The notes beneath the pieces were generated by a model. It saw only the letters and a list, made by a program, of their open reading frames with translations. It was not told where the DNA came from and did not search any database. Of a stretch of 64,000 bases of DNA, positions 7,849-16,691 are shown in pieces. Position numbers and translations under genes: made by a program. How positions within the stretch are numbered: the stretch's first letter is position 1; every line of letters starts with the position of its first letter. The stretch covers positions 16,298-80,297 of the forward strand of contig CAKPFD010000006.1 in the NCBI GenBank assembly GCA_934149515.1. Direction: 5' to 3'. Source of the DNA: an uncultured Bacilli bacterium (lineage in GTDB: Bacteria > Bacillota_I > Bacilli_A > RF39 > UBA660).

Positions 7849-9324
7849 TTATTTCTTTTTAGACTGTGGTTTCAAAGCAACAACAATCAATAAAACTCCA
7901 ACAGCAATAATGATACCACCAATAGTATAAATCATTGGCATATTAAGAGAAGTATTTGGAACAGCTATTTCTTTGGTATTTGTTACTTTTACTTCTGTTT
8001 TTGTATCTTTCTCAACGCTGAATTCATAATTAGCTTGTTCGATATTGTAATTATCTGGAACGATTGTTTCTGTTAAAGTGTAATTACCCGTTGGTAATGT
8101 TATATCATAAGGTTGATTTGTTGTTGTAAACTTAGCAACTTGACTTCCTTTAGAATCAGTAATCACAAAAGTAGCTCCTGCTAATGCTTTATCGGTTTGT
8201 GCATCTACTTTATGAATGGTAACAGATCCAGTTTCTAACTGATAATCTAGATGTACTGTATCTGTTATTGTTTGTTTTGTAGCAGAACCCAAAATAAAGT
8301 TATTAAATCTTACTGCTGGTTCTGGTGACGTTGGATAATAAAATGCACCATTTAAATGACGAAATATACCAGTCACCGTAGCAGACAAATTTATTTGTTG
8401 ATTTTCTAATTTACTCAATAAAATACGTAAACGAAATGGTTCATTCGCTGCAAAAGATTCTTTTTTGACCTGACCAGTACTATCTACAACTTCAAGATCA
8501 CTAGAATCAAGCTTTACTTGATAAGAAACTAAACCACTATCATCAGAAGAAACCTTGATATCATTCGTTTCTAAATAATCACCAGTAATATGGTAAGTGA
8601 TATCTTGTGCACTCGGAATATTTAATAGTGTTGCTGATGGCAACTGATACGCTACTGCTTTAGTAACTAAATCAACAATATCACTACCAAAGGATGTATT
8701 CTCTGTAATCATTTTCTTTTCAAGTGCAGATAAACGATTATCAAAACGATATTTACCAGAATCATCATATCTTTCATCTACCGTTGCTTCTTGATCAATA
8801 ACATCTGTTCTTGCACCAGCACCATCATCAGAAACTACTGTTACATAATTTTTATCATTTGCATAACCATCAATGATATCTTCATACCACCAAATAGCAA
8901 GTTGCGTTAAATAATAATTTACTTTAGCATTATTTGTTTTAAAATCATTCTGATCTAAAATATAAAGAATACCAGGATAGCGATTAAAATCAGTGGAAGT
9001 TTGTTGATATTTGCTATTATTTATCGCAACAGCTTCTCTATCCATTGCATAAGTGCTATCCATATCTCCATTGTCACTAACCGCTTGATATTGTTTGACG
9101 AAAATGGTTTCAATTTCTTCTAAATAAGCATCTGACTCCTCCAAAGAAAATGTTTCCGGTAATGTTTTTTCCTCTAATAATGCATAAGATGGATTTGGTA
9201 TCAAAGTACTAATACTAATCACAAGAACAATAATAAAACTACAAATCACACTCATCTTTTTAATTTGTTTCATCGCTTCTTCATATTGTACCATCATCTG
9301 TTGATCTTTACTTTTCTTCTTCAT
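7849..9324 (-). CDS. Cell-wall adhesin with thioester-like and SpaA-type domains, VPNTS sorting signal
   Basis: A 491-residue protein similar along its length to the one at 6297-7742. A conserved cytoplasmic stretch (SKDQQMMVQYEEAMKQIKK) precedes the signal helix at about 24-42. The thioester-like domain has TQLAIWWYE (Gln141), while the position where a Cys is expected reads STYAMD. The only Cys in the protein is in the signal helix. A beta-rich middle region is followed by a SpaA domain with Lys in TIHKVDA and Glu in TLTET. It ends in IAVPNTS, a hydrophobic helix and KPQSKKK. The likely role is a covalently anchored adhesin or minor pilin. It has its own promoter. Confidence 0.85.
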   Translation of the reverse strand: MKKKSKDQQMMVQYEEAMKQIKKMSVICSFIIVLVISISTLIPNPSYALLEEKTLPETFSLEESDAYLEEIETIFVKQYQAVSDNGDMDSTYAMDREAVAINNSKYQQTSTDFNRYPGILYILDQNDFKTNNAKVNYYLTQLAIWWYEDIIDGYANDKNYVTVVSDDGAGARTDVIDQEATVDERYDDSGKYRFDNRLSALEKKMITENTSFGSDIVDLVTKAVAYQLPSATLLNIPSAQDITYHITGDYLETNDIKVSSDDSGLVSYQVKLDSSDLEVVDSTGQVKKESFAANEPFRLRILLSKLENQQINLSATVTGIFRHLNGAFYYPTSPEPAVRFNNFILGSATKQTITDTVHLDYQLETGSVTIHKVDAQTDKALAGATFVITDSKGSQVAKFTTTNQPYDITLPTGNYTLTETIVPDNYNIEQANYEFSVEKDTKTEVKVTNTKEIAVPNTSLNMPMIYTIGGIIIAVGVLLIVVALKPQSKKK

Positions 9325-9347
9325 AACTATACCCTACCTTTATCTAG

Positions 9348-9376
9348 AGTATAACAAAGTAAATCTTTAAATTCAA
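9348..9376 (-). promoter_or_regulatory. Sigma-A-type promoter of the first adhesin gene
   Basis: TTGAAT, 17 bases, TATACT on the minus strand. The -35 box overlaps the stop codon of the pyrimidine phosphorylase gene. Confidence 0.65.
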
Positions 9377-10596
9377 TCGATTTCAAAAATTTTTAATACA
9401 TCAATAGCAAAGATAGGACGATTAGTATATAAAATTGCTAACACTTCATCCTTTTCTACTTTATCACCAACTTGCTTTTGCAAAACAACACCAGCATCAT
9501 AATCTATTTCATCATCTTTCTTAACTCTTGCAGCACCAAGTTGTAAAGCAAGTTTTGCAATTTCTAAAGCATGAATTTGATGGATGGTACCTTTTTTTTG
9601 TGATCGTAAATAATAAGCTGATGCCTGAAGTGCTAATTTATCAACCTCACCATGTTGATAAGATACAAATTCTAAAAACTTTTGATAAGCTTTCATAGAA
9701 GTAACTGCATTAGAAGCCATTTCTTTTGCTTCTTCTAATGAAATGTTTTTAGCTTGATGAATCATTGTACTAGCAAGTAAAAGACATTCTTCTAATAAAG
9801 GACCTTTTTCTTCATTTTTTAATACAGAAATAGCCTCTAACACTTCCACTTTATTTCCTACTGCAAATCCTAACGGTGCATCCATAGAAGAAATAATACA
9901 TTGTACATCTTTTCCATAATGATTTCCAATTTTCTTTAATAAATCACAAAGTTGTAACACTTGTTTTTTATCTTGTAACAATGCACCTTCTCCTTGTTTG
10001 ACATCAATTAAAATATGAGAAGAACCACTTGCAATTTTTTTACTCATGATACTAATAGCAATTAAGGCAACAGATGACACCGTATCACTAACATCTCTTA
10101 AAGCATAAACCTTTTTATCTAATGGTGTTAAATTAGCAGTTTGACTTGTCACCACTAATGCAATATCTTTGGCCTGTTGTTTGATAGCATCAAAAGATAA
10201 ATCTACCTGCATAGAAGGAATGGACAAAAGTTTATCAATCGTACCTCCTGTATATCCAAGACCACGTCCACTTGCTTTAATAACACCAACTCCACAACTT
10301 GCTACAATGGGACCAACAATTAGCGTAGTTTTATCACCCACACCACCTGTAGAATGTTTATCAGCAACTGGTAGATTCATAAAGCTAAGATCAATCTCTT
10401 CACCACTTTTAATAAAAATATCAACACTATCAAATACCTCTTGATCACTCATTCCTTGAATACAAACTGCCATTAAGAAAGCACTCATCTGATAATCAGG
10501 TACTTCATCTTTTAAATAACCATTAAAAATAGTAGCTAATTCATCTTTCGTAAGTTCTTTTCCCAATCGTTTTTTATCTATAATATCTAGTATCAT
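9373..10596 (-). CDS. pdp: Pyrimidine-nucleoside phosphorylase
   Basis: The enzyme splits thymidine, deoxyuridine or uridine with phosphate to base and (deoxy)ribose-1-phosphate. The product is 407 residues from the ATG at 10596, chosen because AAGGGAG lies 8 bases upstream; an in-frame GTG at 10605 is too close to this site. Family signatures seen: ADKHSTGGVGDKTT (phosphate loop), KASGRGLGYTGGTIDKLLSIP, the SKKIASGS segment, and the C-terminal domain with DAGVVLQKQVGDKV. The length is slightly below the usual 430 or so. An XRE-like gene lies directly upstream; the adhesin gene follows with its own promoter. Confidence 0.93.
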   Translation of the reverse strand: MILDIIDKKRLGKELTKDELATIFNGYLKDEVPDYQMSAFLMAVCIQGMSDQEVFDSVDIFIKSGEEIDLSFMNLPVADKHSTGGVGDKTTLIVGPIVASCGVGVIKASGRGLGYTGGTIDKLLSIPSMQVDLSFDAIKQQAKDIALVVTSQTANLTPLDKKVYALRDVSDTVSSVALIAISIMSKKIASGSSHILIDVKQGEGALLQDKKQVLQLCDLLKKIGNHYGKDVQCIISSMDAPLGFAVGNKVEVLEAISVLKNEEKGPLLEECLLLASTMIHQAKNISLEEAKEMASNAVTSMKAYQKFLEFVSYQHGEVDKLALQASAYYLRSQKKGTIHQIHALEIAKLALQLGAARVKKDDEIDYDAGVVLQKQVGDKVEKDEVLAILYTNRPIFAIDVLKIFEID

Positions 10597-10612
10597 TCTT
10601 CCCACTCCCTTA

Positions 10613-10966
10613 TTATTTTATCGTTTCTTTTAATAACTTGAAAAATGCTTCTTGATCTTCTAATAACAATGTATATAGTTTTTCATCTTGTCTTATCTTT
10701 TTTAATAATGCAACTTCTTCATTACAAACATACATCTTTCTATTTTTATTTTTCTTCACAGCAACTAACTTATCTTGTCCTAATAATTCATCCAAACCAA
10801 CTTGAAATACTTCACAAAGATCTAATAAAGTATCGAGTGTCGGTGTTCTATTACCATTTTCATAACAACAAATACTTACCTTTGTCACATGAATTCTATC
10901 TCCTAATTCTTGTTGCGTCAAATCATGTTGTAATCGTATTTTTTTTAATCTTTTTCCAAATAACAT
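10613..10966 (-). CDS. XRE-family transcriptional regulator
   Basis: The start at 10966 is preceded by GAGGTGATAGAT, giving 117 residues. Residues about 3-60 form a standard XRE helix-turn-helix (LTQQELGDRIHVTKVSICCYENGNR) followed by LDTLLDLCEVFQVGLDELLG. The C-terminal part is Lys-rich and helical and carries no known sensor domain. It lies 16 bases upstream of pdp and may be co-transcribed with it and with the ssb paralogue upstream. Confidence 0.85.
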   Translation of the reverse strand: MLFGKRLKKIRLQHDLTQQELGDRIHVTKVSICCYENGNRTPTLDTLLDLCEVFQVGLDELLGQDKLVAVKKNKNRKMYVCNEEVALLKKIRQDEKLYTLLLEDQEAFFKLLKETIK

Positions 10967-11037
10967 ATCTATCACCTCTACTATAATAGTATAAAGGTTG
11001 AAATACGTTTTGTCTATAATTAACAAGAAAGTAACTA

Positions 11038-11415
11038 TTAAGAAGTTATTTCTTCATTATCTTTTTCTTCTACTACTTCTTTTTCTAGTTCTTTTTTCGT
11101 ATTAGAAGATAAAAACGTCAATCGTTCTGCTACCACTTCTAACACATAACGATTTCCATCTGGGGTTTCACAAAGCCTAGACTGCAATCTTCCTCTAACG
11201 CCAATAACATCCCCTTTATGACAATAACTAGACGCTATTTTTGCTTTTTCTTCCCACAAAATACATGGAATAAAATCTGTTTCATAAACACCTTCCATAT
11301 TTTTAAAAGATCTTGGAATTGCTAAACAAATCCTTCCCATCTGTCGCCCATTAGCTGTTTGATATACTTCAATATCACGAGCAAGTCTTCCTACTAAAAT
11401 TAAATTATTTAACAT
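11038..11415 (-). CDS. ssb: Single-stranded DNA-binding protein (short paralogue)
   Basis: The 125-residue protein has an OB fold: LNNLILVGRLARDIEVYQTANGRQMGRICLAIPR, then DFIPCILWEEKAKIASSYCHKGDVIGVRGRLQSR. The C-terminus is acidic (EEKDNEEITS) but lacks the DDDIPF-like tip that binds partner proteins in the main SSB. This suggests a secondary SSB, like those used in competence or carried on mobile DNA. GGAGGAAATGTA precedes the start. The main ssb, usually next to rpsF/rpsR, is not in this window. Confidence 0.88.
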   Translation of the reverse strand: MLNNLILVGRLARDIEVYQTANGRQMGRICLAIPRSFKNMEGVYETDFIPCILWEEKAKIASSYCHKGDVIGVRGRLQSRLCETPDGNRYVLEVVAERLTFLSSNTKKELEKEVVEEKDNEEITS

Positions 11416-11454
11416 TACATTTCCTCCTTTGTTTGCCTAAGAATGTAACATAAC

Positions 11455-11512
11455 AAAAAAAAGAAAGCAAAAGACCGATTTACAAAAATCAGTCAATTTT
11501 TGCTTTCAAAAT
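11455..11512 (-). terminator. Strong terminator of the suf operon
   Basis: On the minus strand GAAAGCAAAA pairs with TTTTGCTTTC, with a nested GACTGATTT/AAATCGGTC stem, followed by eight T. It lies just after sufB. Confidence 0.85.
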
Positions 11513-11564
11513 AATAAATTAAAGCTAAGAAAAACTCTCAAAGTGAAAGAAAAAACAATAGAAT

Positions 11565-12875
11565 TTACAAATTTCTTTTTAACAATTGATTTAATTCAAC
11601 GGCATATTCCATTGGTAATTCTTCCTTAAAAGCATCAATAAAACCTAAAATAATAAGTTCTTCTGCTTTTTCTTTAGAAATTCCCTTACTCATTAAATAA
11701 AATAAATTTTCATCACTAATCTTAGAAACTGTTGCTTCATGTTCAATAACACCATTATCCACTTCACAAATATTAGTAGGAATCGTATCACTTTTACTTT
11801 TTTCATCTAAGATAAGGCTATCACATTTCACCATGCTAGAAGCAAAACTAGCACTAGGAGCAATTCGTACTTTTCCACGATAAGTAGCATTACCACCACT
11901 TCTTGCAATACTTTTAGAAATAATTTTACTCGTTGTATGAGGACCCAAATGAATCATTCTAGCACCTGTATCTTGTTGTTGATCATGTGTTGCAACACTA
12001 ATCGTAATACAAGTTCCAGAAGATCTAGCACCTTTTAATATACAGCTAGGATACTTCATCGTTACACAACTACCAATATTACCATCTATCCATTCCATGG
12101 TACCATCTTCTTCAACAAGTGCACGTTTGGTAACAAGGTTATACACATTCGTCGCCCAGTTTTGAATCGTTGTATAGCGACATTTACTTCCCTTTCCAAC
12201 ATAAATTTCTACAACCGCAGCATGCAAAGAAGCATCACTATAACTAGGAGCAGTACAACCTTCTATATAATGTAATTCACTATCATCATCTACAATGATT
12301 AACGTTCTTTCAAACTGCCCCATACTTTTACTATTAATACGGAAATAACTCTGTAAAGGTCTATCTAATTTTGTATGAGGTGGAATATAAATAAAACTAC
12401 CACCACTAAATACACTACTATTTAATGCTGCATAACGATTTTCCTGAAAAGAGACAATTTTACCAAAATATTTCCTAGCAATAGAAGGATATTTCTTCAA
12501 AGCTATTTCAATCGATGTAAAAATAACATGTTTCTTCTCTAATTCTTCCAACATGTTATGATAAATAACTTCACTCTCATACTGAATTCCCATTCCACCA
12601 AGATGTTGTTCTGCTTCTTTGACACCAAGAGATTCTAGTTCATTTCGAACTGGTTTTAACATCTGATTCCAATCATCTACCATCTTTTCATCTTGAGATT
12701 TATAATAAGTAATCGTATTTAAATCAAGAGAAAAACTAGGTCCAAATGGTAGTTGCTCCCTCATACTAGTAAAAGCCTCAAAAGCTTTCGTTCGATAATC
12801 TAAAACCCAATCATCTTCTTTTTTATATTGAGAAATCTTTACAATATTTTCTTTTGATAATCCTTTTATATCCAT
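11565..12875 (-). CDS. sufB: Fe-S cluster assembly scaffold SufB
   Basis: SufB is part of the SufBCD scaffold that builds Fe-S clusters. The 436-residue protein carries the SufB signature: a beta-helix core with SFIYIPPHTKLDRPLQSYFRIN, a CRYTTIQNWATNVYNLVTKRA segment, and a C-terminal helical end (SKGISKEKAEELIILGFIDAF). It shares one base with sufU and is the last gene of a complete sufC-sufD-sufS-sufU-sufB operon, the usual Bacillota order. Confidence 0.95.
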   Translation of the reverse strand: MDIKGLSKENIVKISQYKKEDDWVLDYRTKAFEAFTSMREQLPFGPSFSLDLNTITYYKSQDEKMVDDWNQMLKPVRNELESLGVKEAEQHLGGMGIQYESEVIYHNMLEELEKKHVIFTSIEIALKKYPSIARKYFGKIVSFQENRYAALNSSVFSGGSFIYIPPHTKLDRPLQSYFRINSKSMGQFERTLIIVDDDSELHYIEGCTAPSYSDASLHAAVVEIYVGKGSKCRYTTIQNWATNVYNLVTKRALVEEDGTMEWIDGNIGSCVTMKYPSCILKGARSSGTCITISVATHDQQQDTGARMIHLGPHTTSKIISKSIARSGGNATYRGKVRIAPSASFASSMVKCDSLILDEKSKSDTIPTNICEVDNGVIEHEATVSKISDENLFYLMSKGISKEKAEELIILGFIDAFKEELPMEYAVELNQLLKRNL

Positions 12876-13315
12876 TAAGACACCTCTTTTAAAGAAGTTA
12901 ATTGACTAAAAATTTTATCAATTGTATCTTTTGGTAACAAAGCACATTTTTTACGATTGGGTTGTAGATAAATTTGATCATACGCAAGTAATTCTTCTAA
13001 TATATTTTTATCATAAGGTTCTTCATTGATCATAGCTGTATAGTTTTCTAATATTTTTTTCACTTCATCGATTGTTTTACCAATTAATTTTCGCATAAAA
13101 ATAGAGGTTGCAGAAGTAGAAATAGCACAAGCTTCTCCATCAAAATTAGCATCTATTATTTTTCCATTTTCTATTTTTAGTTGAATATCAATATTATCAA
13201 TACAAGATTCATTGTTGGTATTTGCCATGTAATAGGTATCATCTTCTTTTAAACCTTTATGATATGGGTGTTGATAATTATCAATAATAATTTCTCTACT
13301 TAATTCTTTGTCCAT
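12875..13315 (-). CDS. sufU: Zn-dependent sulfurtransferase SufU
   Basis: SufU accepts persulfide sulfur from SufS and passes it to the SufBCD scaffold. The 146-residue protein is of normal length. The three conserved Cys are visible: NNESC (about 38), FDGEACAIS (about 63) and KKCALL (about 123), with Asp in the DNIDIQL region. GGGGATGAGAAAGAA precedes the ATG. Confidence 0.93.
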   Translation of the reverse strand: MDKELSREIIIDNYQHPYHKGLKEDDTYYMANTNNESCIDNIDIQLKIENGKIIDANFDGEACAISTSATSIFMRKLIGKTIDEVKKILENYTAMINEEPYDKNILEELLAYDQIYLQPNRKKCALLPKDTIDKIFSQLTSLKEVS

Positions 13316-13329
13316 TTCTTTCTCATCCC

Positions 13330-14529
13330 CTACAATACTATTTTATATAATTCATCACTTTTCTTTAGTACTTTAATCAATTCATCAATTTCTTCTTTTG
13401 TATTATAAAAGTAAAAACTAATACGACAAGTATTTTTTATATTAATTTCATCTTTTAATACTTTTGCACAGTGATTACCAGCTCGAACACAAATATGATA
13501 ATGATCAAGATAAATTGCACTATCTTGACTGAAAACGCCTTGAATGTTAAACGCTAAGATACCGCTTTTGCTTGTTTTGTTATATAGGATAATATGATCA
13601 AGTGTTTCTAATTGTTCTAACAAATATGTCTTTAATTCTTTTTCATAAGCTGCTATTTTTTCCATTCCTATTTTTTCTAAATATAAAACAGCATGCTTCA
13701 AACCAATAACTTCTGCAATCGGTGGTGTTCCGGCTTCTAATCTTGTCGGAATACTTTTATACTCTACTTCTCCTGTTTCTTCAAAGGATTGATTCATTCC
13801 CCCACCAAAACTAAGTGGTCGCATCGCTTCTAAATATTTTTCTTTCGCATATAGCACTCCAACACCAGTTGGTCCTAGCATTTTATGAGATGAAAAAGCA
13901 AGAAAATCGATATTGTCTTTTTGAACATCAGTTACATCATGAGCAACACTTTGTGCACCATCTACTACAAATAATATATTATTTTCTTGACACAACTTAC
14001 CAATCTCATGAATCGGACGAATATCACCGACGACATTTGTAATCGCAGCAATGGAAATAACTTTTGTATTATCATGAATACAAGCAGAAACTGTATCAAT
14101 AGATAATTCATGATTTTCATCAAGTGGTATAAAATGTACTTGAATATTTTTTCTTTTAGCAAGTTCCAACCAAGGAATAACATTAGAAGCATGTTCAGCT
14201 TTTGTTAATAACACTTCATCCCCATCATTTAAATAATCTTCCATAAAACCAAAAACAATTTTATTTAATCCATCCGTTGCTCCTGCTGTAAAAACAATTT
14301 CTTTGGCACTTTTGGCATGAATAAATCTTGCAACCACATCTCTTGTTTGTTCATATTCATCACTTGCTTTTAAAGAAATTTGATAATCTCCTCGATGAAT
14401 ATTTGCACCATATTGATAATAATATTCATTCATCGCTTCAACGACTTGTTTTGGTTTTAAAGATGTTGCACCATTATCAAAATAAATAACTCCTGTATCT
14501 AAAATAGGAAAATCATCTCTATTCACCAT
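13330..14529 (-). CDS. sufS: Cysteine desulfurase SufS
   Basis: A PLP enzyme that removes sulfur from cysteine and carries it as an enzyme persulfide. The 399-residue protein begins with IYFDNGATSLKP, has the PLP-binding Lys in FSSHKMLGPTG, and the catalytic Cys loop in RAGNHCAKVL. A GGAGGTGAATA ribosome site precedes the start. It lies between sufD and sufU, its sulfur acceptor. Confidence 0.95.
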   Translation of the reverse strand: MVNRDDFPILDTGVIYFDNGATSLKPKQVVEAMNEYYYQYGANIHRGDYQISLKASDEYEQTRDVVARFIHAKSAKEIVFTAGATDGLNKIVFGFMEDYLNDGDEVLLTKAEHASNVIPWLELAKRKNIQVHFIPLDENHELSIDTVSACIHDNTKVISIAAITNVVGDIRPIHEIGKLCQENNILFVVDGAQSVAHDVTDVQKDNIDFLAFSSHKMLGPTGVGVLYAKEKYLEAMRPLSFGGGMNQSFEETGEVEYKSIPTRLEAGTPPIAEVIGLKHAVLYLEKIGMEKIAAYEKELKTYLLEQLETLDHIILYNKTSKSGILAFNIQGVFSQDSAIYLDHYHICVRAGNHCAKVLKDEINIKNTCRISFYFYNTKEEIDELIKVLKKSDELYKIVL

Positions 14530-14539
14530 TATTCACCTC

Positions 14540-15205
14540 CTAATTAAAAATCTTAAACATCAATGCCTGTATTTTCTCTTGATAAGCCTTATGATTACTC
14601 TTTTGATAGAAAAAGTATGTTAATAACAATCGCTCTATCACATCAATGGATAAACCTTTTGTTTGTAAATAAAAGATAAGTTCATCTTTAAAAGGTCCAA
14701 TATATGCTGCATGATTTGCAATAACATCATATTCTTCTATAAATAAATTAGGTTCTATTTTACCTTTTGCTTGACCAAGTGTCACAATTTGACTAACTTG
14801 ATTACAAGTACAAGAAGAAATTCCTTTCGGTACAACACCATTCACTTGAAATTCTAAATTACCATTTTGATAACTAATCCCATGACAACTAACCATACTT
14901 TGACTATGTTTTCCATCATGATAAACATTAATCTTGCAAGTAGTATTAGTATCTGTCATCGTATTAAAATAGGCTTCTAGGTTTGCTTTTTCACTCAAAT
15001 GAACACAACAATTAAATTCCTGATTAAAACTAATCACATGTAAAATCAAAGATGCAGAACATTCTATATCAAGACAAATGTTTTTCTCAATAGAAAGATA
15101 AATTTCACTAGCACTTGCAATAGATAAAAATGTATCTTCCTTTAAAGATAGAAATGTATCTTTTGTATCTTGTTGTAATGGATTATCTATTACTAGTTTA
15201 TTCAT
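14540..15205 (-). CDS. sufD: SufD-like scaffold subunit (short)
   Basis: SufD pairs with SufB in the SufBC2D scaffold. The 221-residue protein is clearly shorter than usual SufD (over 400 residues) and lacks the long N-terminal helical domain, but keeps the beta-helix core and the C-terminal TKGLSIDVIERLLLTYFF helices. IEPNLFIEEYDVIANHAAYIGPF corresponds to the conserved SufD segment with the key His. The ATG overlaps the sufC stop by four bases. The compact form looks like a lineage trait, not damage, because the frame is intact. Confidence 0.85.
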   Translation of the reverse strand: MNKLVIDNPLQQDTKDTFLSLKEDTFLSIASASEIYLSIEKNICLDIECSASLILHVISFNQEFNCCVHLSEKANLEAYFNTMTDTNTTCKINVYHDGKHSQSMVSCHGISYQNGNLEFQVNGVVPKGISSCTCNQVSQIVTLGQAKGKIEPNLFIEEYDVIANHAAYIGPFKDELIFYLQTKGLSIDVIERLLLTYFFYQKSNHKAYQEKIQALMFKIFN

Positions 15206-15963
15206 GCTTGCCCCTTCTCACTTACTTCATTTACCCCATGATAGCCTTCTTTTTCAATCTCTTTTGCTAAAGTCATATCACCAGTTTTAACAATTGTACC
15301 ATTCATCATTTGATGAACATAATCAGGATGAATCAAATCTAAAATACGACTATAATGAGTAATAATCAACACACTAGTATCAGGATAAGTTTGTAAATAA
15401 TCATTCAAATTTTGACAAACAACTTTCAAACTATCTACATCAAGACCACTATCTAACTCATCTAAAAGAATAAATGATGGTTTTAACATTTTTAATTGCA
15501 ACACTTCATTTTTCTTTTTCTCACCACCAGAAAAACCTTGATTAACAAAACGATGCATCATATCAGCAGGCATTTTCAAATTGGTCATTTCTTGCTTCAT
15601 TTCTTGAATAAATTGATATAAATTAACTGGTTCTTCTTTTCTTGCATTTAATGCCATCTTAATGCATTCACTATTTCTAACTCCATCTATAACAACAGGA
15701 TCTTGCATTAATAAAAAAATACCCAATCTTGCTATTTCATCTGTTGATAATTTTTCTAAATCAGTCCCTTGATAAGTCATACTACCAGATAACACTTCAT
15801 AATCTTTATGATGTAATAATACTTTTGATAAGGTACTTTTCCCAACACCATTTGGACCCATAATGGCATGAATCTCTCCAGGTTTGATCGTCAAAGAAAA
15901 ATGATTCAATACCACTTTTTTAGAAGCTTTAATACTAGCTGTTATATCTTTTATTTCTAACAT
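15202..15963 (-). CDS. sufC: ATPase SufC of the SufBCD complex
   Basis: The ABC-type ATPase powers the scaffold. The 253-residue protein starts at the ATG at 15963, 8 bases after AAAAAGG; a GTG three codons earlier is less likely. Walker A is GPNGVGKST, the signature is GFSGGEKKKNEVLQ, and Walker B is FILLDELDSGLD, with the D-loop typical of SufC. A TTGACA at a long 21-base distance from TATAGT lies upstream, so the promoter is not clear. Confidence 0.94.
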   Translation of the reverse strand: MLEIKDITASIKASKKVVLNHFSLTIKPGEIHAIMGPNGVGKSTLSKVLLHHKDYEVLSGSMTYQGTDLEKLSTDEIARLGIFLLMQDPVVIDGVRNSECIKMALNARKEEPVNLYQFIQEMKQEMTNLKMPADMMHRFVNQGFSGGEKKKNEVLQLKMLKPSFILLDELDSGLDVDSLKVVCQNLNDYLQTYPDTSVLIITHYSRILDLIHPDYVHQMMNGTIVKTGDMTLAKEIEKEGYHGVNEVSEKGQA

Positions 15964-16051
15964 ATTTATCACCTTTTTCTAACTATACATGATTCTTTGT
16001 AATTTTTTTGTCAAATAATCAACGAAAAATCACTCATAGTATAACACACAA

Positions 16052-16081
16052 TTGCTTTATCGACAATGATTAGATTATAAT
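16052..16081 (+). promoter_or_regulatory. Sigma-A-type promoter for the gene at 16099
   Basis: TTGCTT, 18 bases, TATAAT, ending 17 bases before the ATG. Confidence 0.6.
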
Positions 16082-16098
16082 AAGGTTGGTGAAGCAAT

Positions 16099-16665
16099 AT
16101 GATAAATCATAAAAAATTAATGTTAGAACAAGCCTTACTTATCATGGTAAGTGTTTTATCTTTTTATATCATCATAACAAACAAATTAGGAAATATATTT
16201 TTCTATCCTTCTGTTAAAGGAAAAATGAATACTTACTATCAACAAAACTATCAAGAATTAACAAAAGGAAATATTATTTATCACGCCAAAGACAGAATGT
16301 ACACTATGAATGTATCTGATCCTAAAAATGAAAATCACGCCTTTCAAATTATCTATCATAAAAAAAAGATAACAGATACCTATCAACAAGACTATATAGA
16401 AGGAAATTCTTTTTTAAAATCACTAGAAAAGAAAATAAAGAAAGAATGGGATAACGTCTTCCAAGATACAGAATTAACTTCTTGTAAAATAACTTTTCAA
16501 AAATTAAATACCTACCAAAAACAAGAACAAAATTTATTATTAACCACCAAAAATCCCAAAGAAACAAAACTCTATCAAGTAACTTGTCCAAATCAAAATC
16601 AAAGCATGGTAAGAAAATTAGCAGAAGAAAATCATTTCTATTATCAAAATGTATCAAATCAATGA
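16099..16665 (+). CDS. Membrane-anchored protein, unknown function
   Basis: The 188-residue protein has one N-terminal membrane helix at about residues 9-30, followed by a polar, Lys/Gln-rich domain predicted outside the membrane. No family is recognised. It has a clear promoter and a GGTTGGTGAAG ribosome site, is divergent from the suf operon and lies 26 bases upstream of the HIT gene, which has its own ribosome site. Confidence 0.6.
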   Translation: MINHKKLMLEQALLIMVSVLSFYIIITNKLGNIFFYPSVKGKMNTYYQQNYQELTKGNIIYHAKDRMYTMNVSDPKNENHAFQIIYHKKKITDTYQQDYIEGNSFLKSLEKKIKKEWDNVFQDTELTSCKITFQKLNTYQKQEQNLLLTTKNPKETKLYQVTCPNQNQSMVRKLAEENHFYYQNVSNQ

Positions 16666-16691
16666 TATAATGAAAACTAGGAGGAAAGAAT

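Noticed and set aside
10645..10986. Plus-strand frame of 113 codons opposite the XRE gene
   Set aside because: Antisense to a recognised regulator and with a composition like a shadow of AT-rich coding DNA.
11038..11415. ssb as a sign of prophage
   Set aside because: No phage gene is near; neighbours are suf and pdp, so a chromosomal paralogue is simpler.
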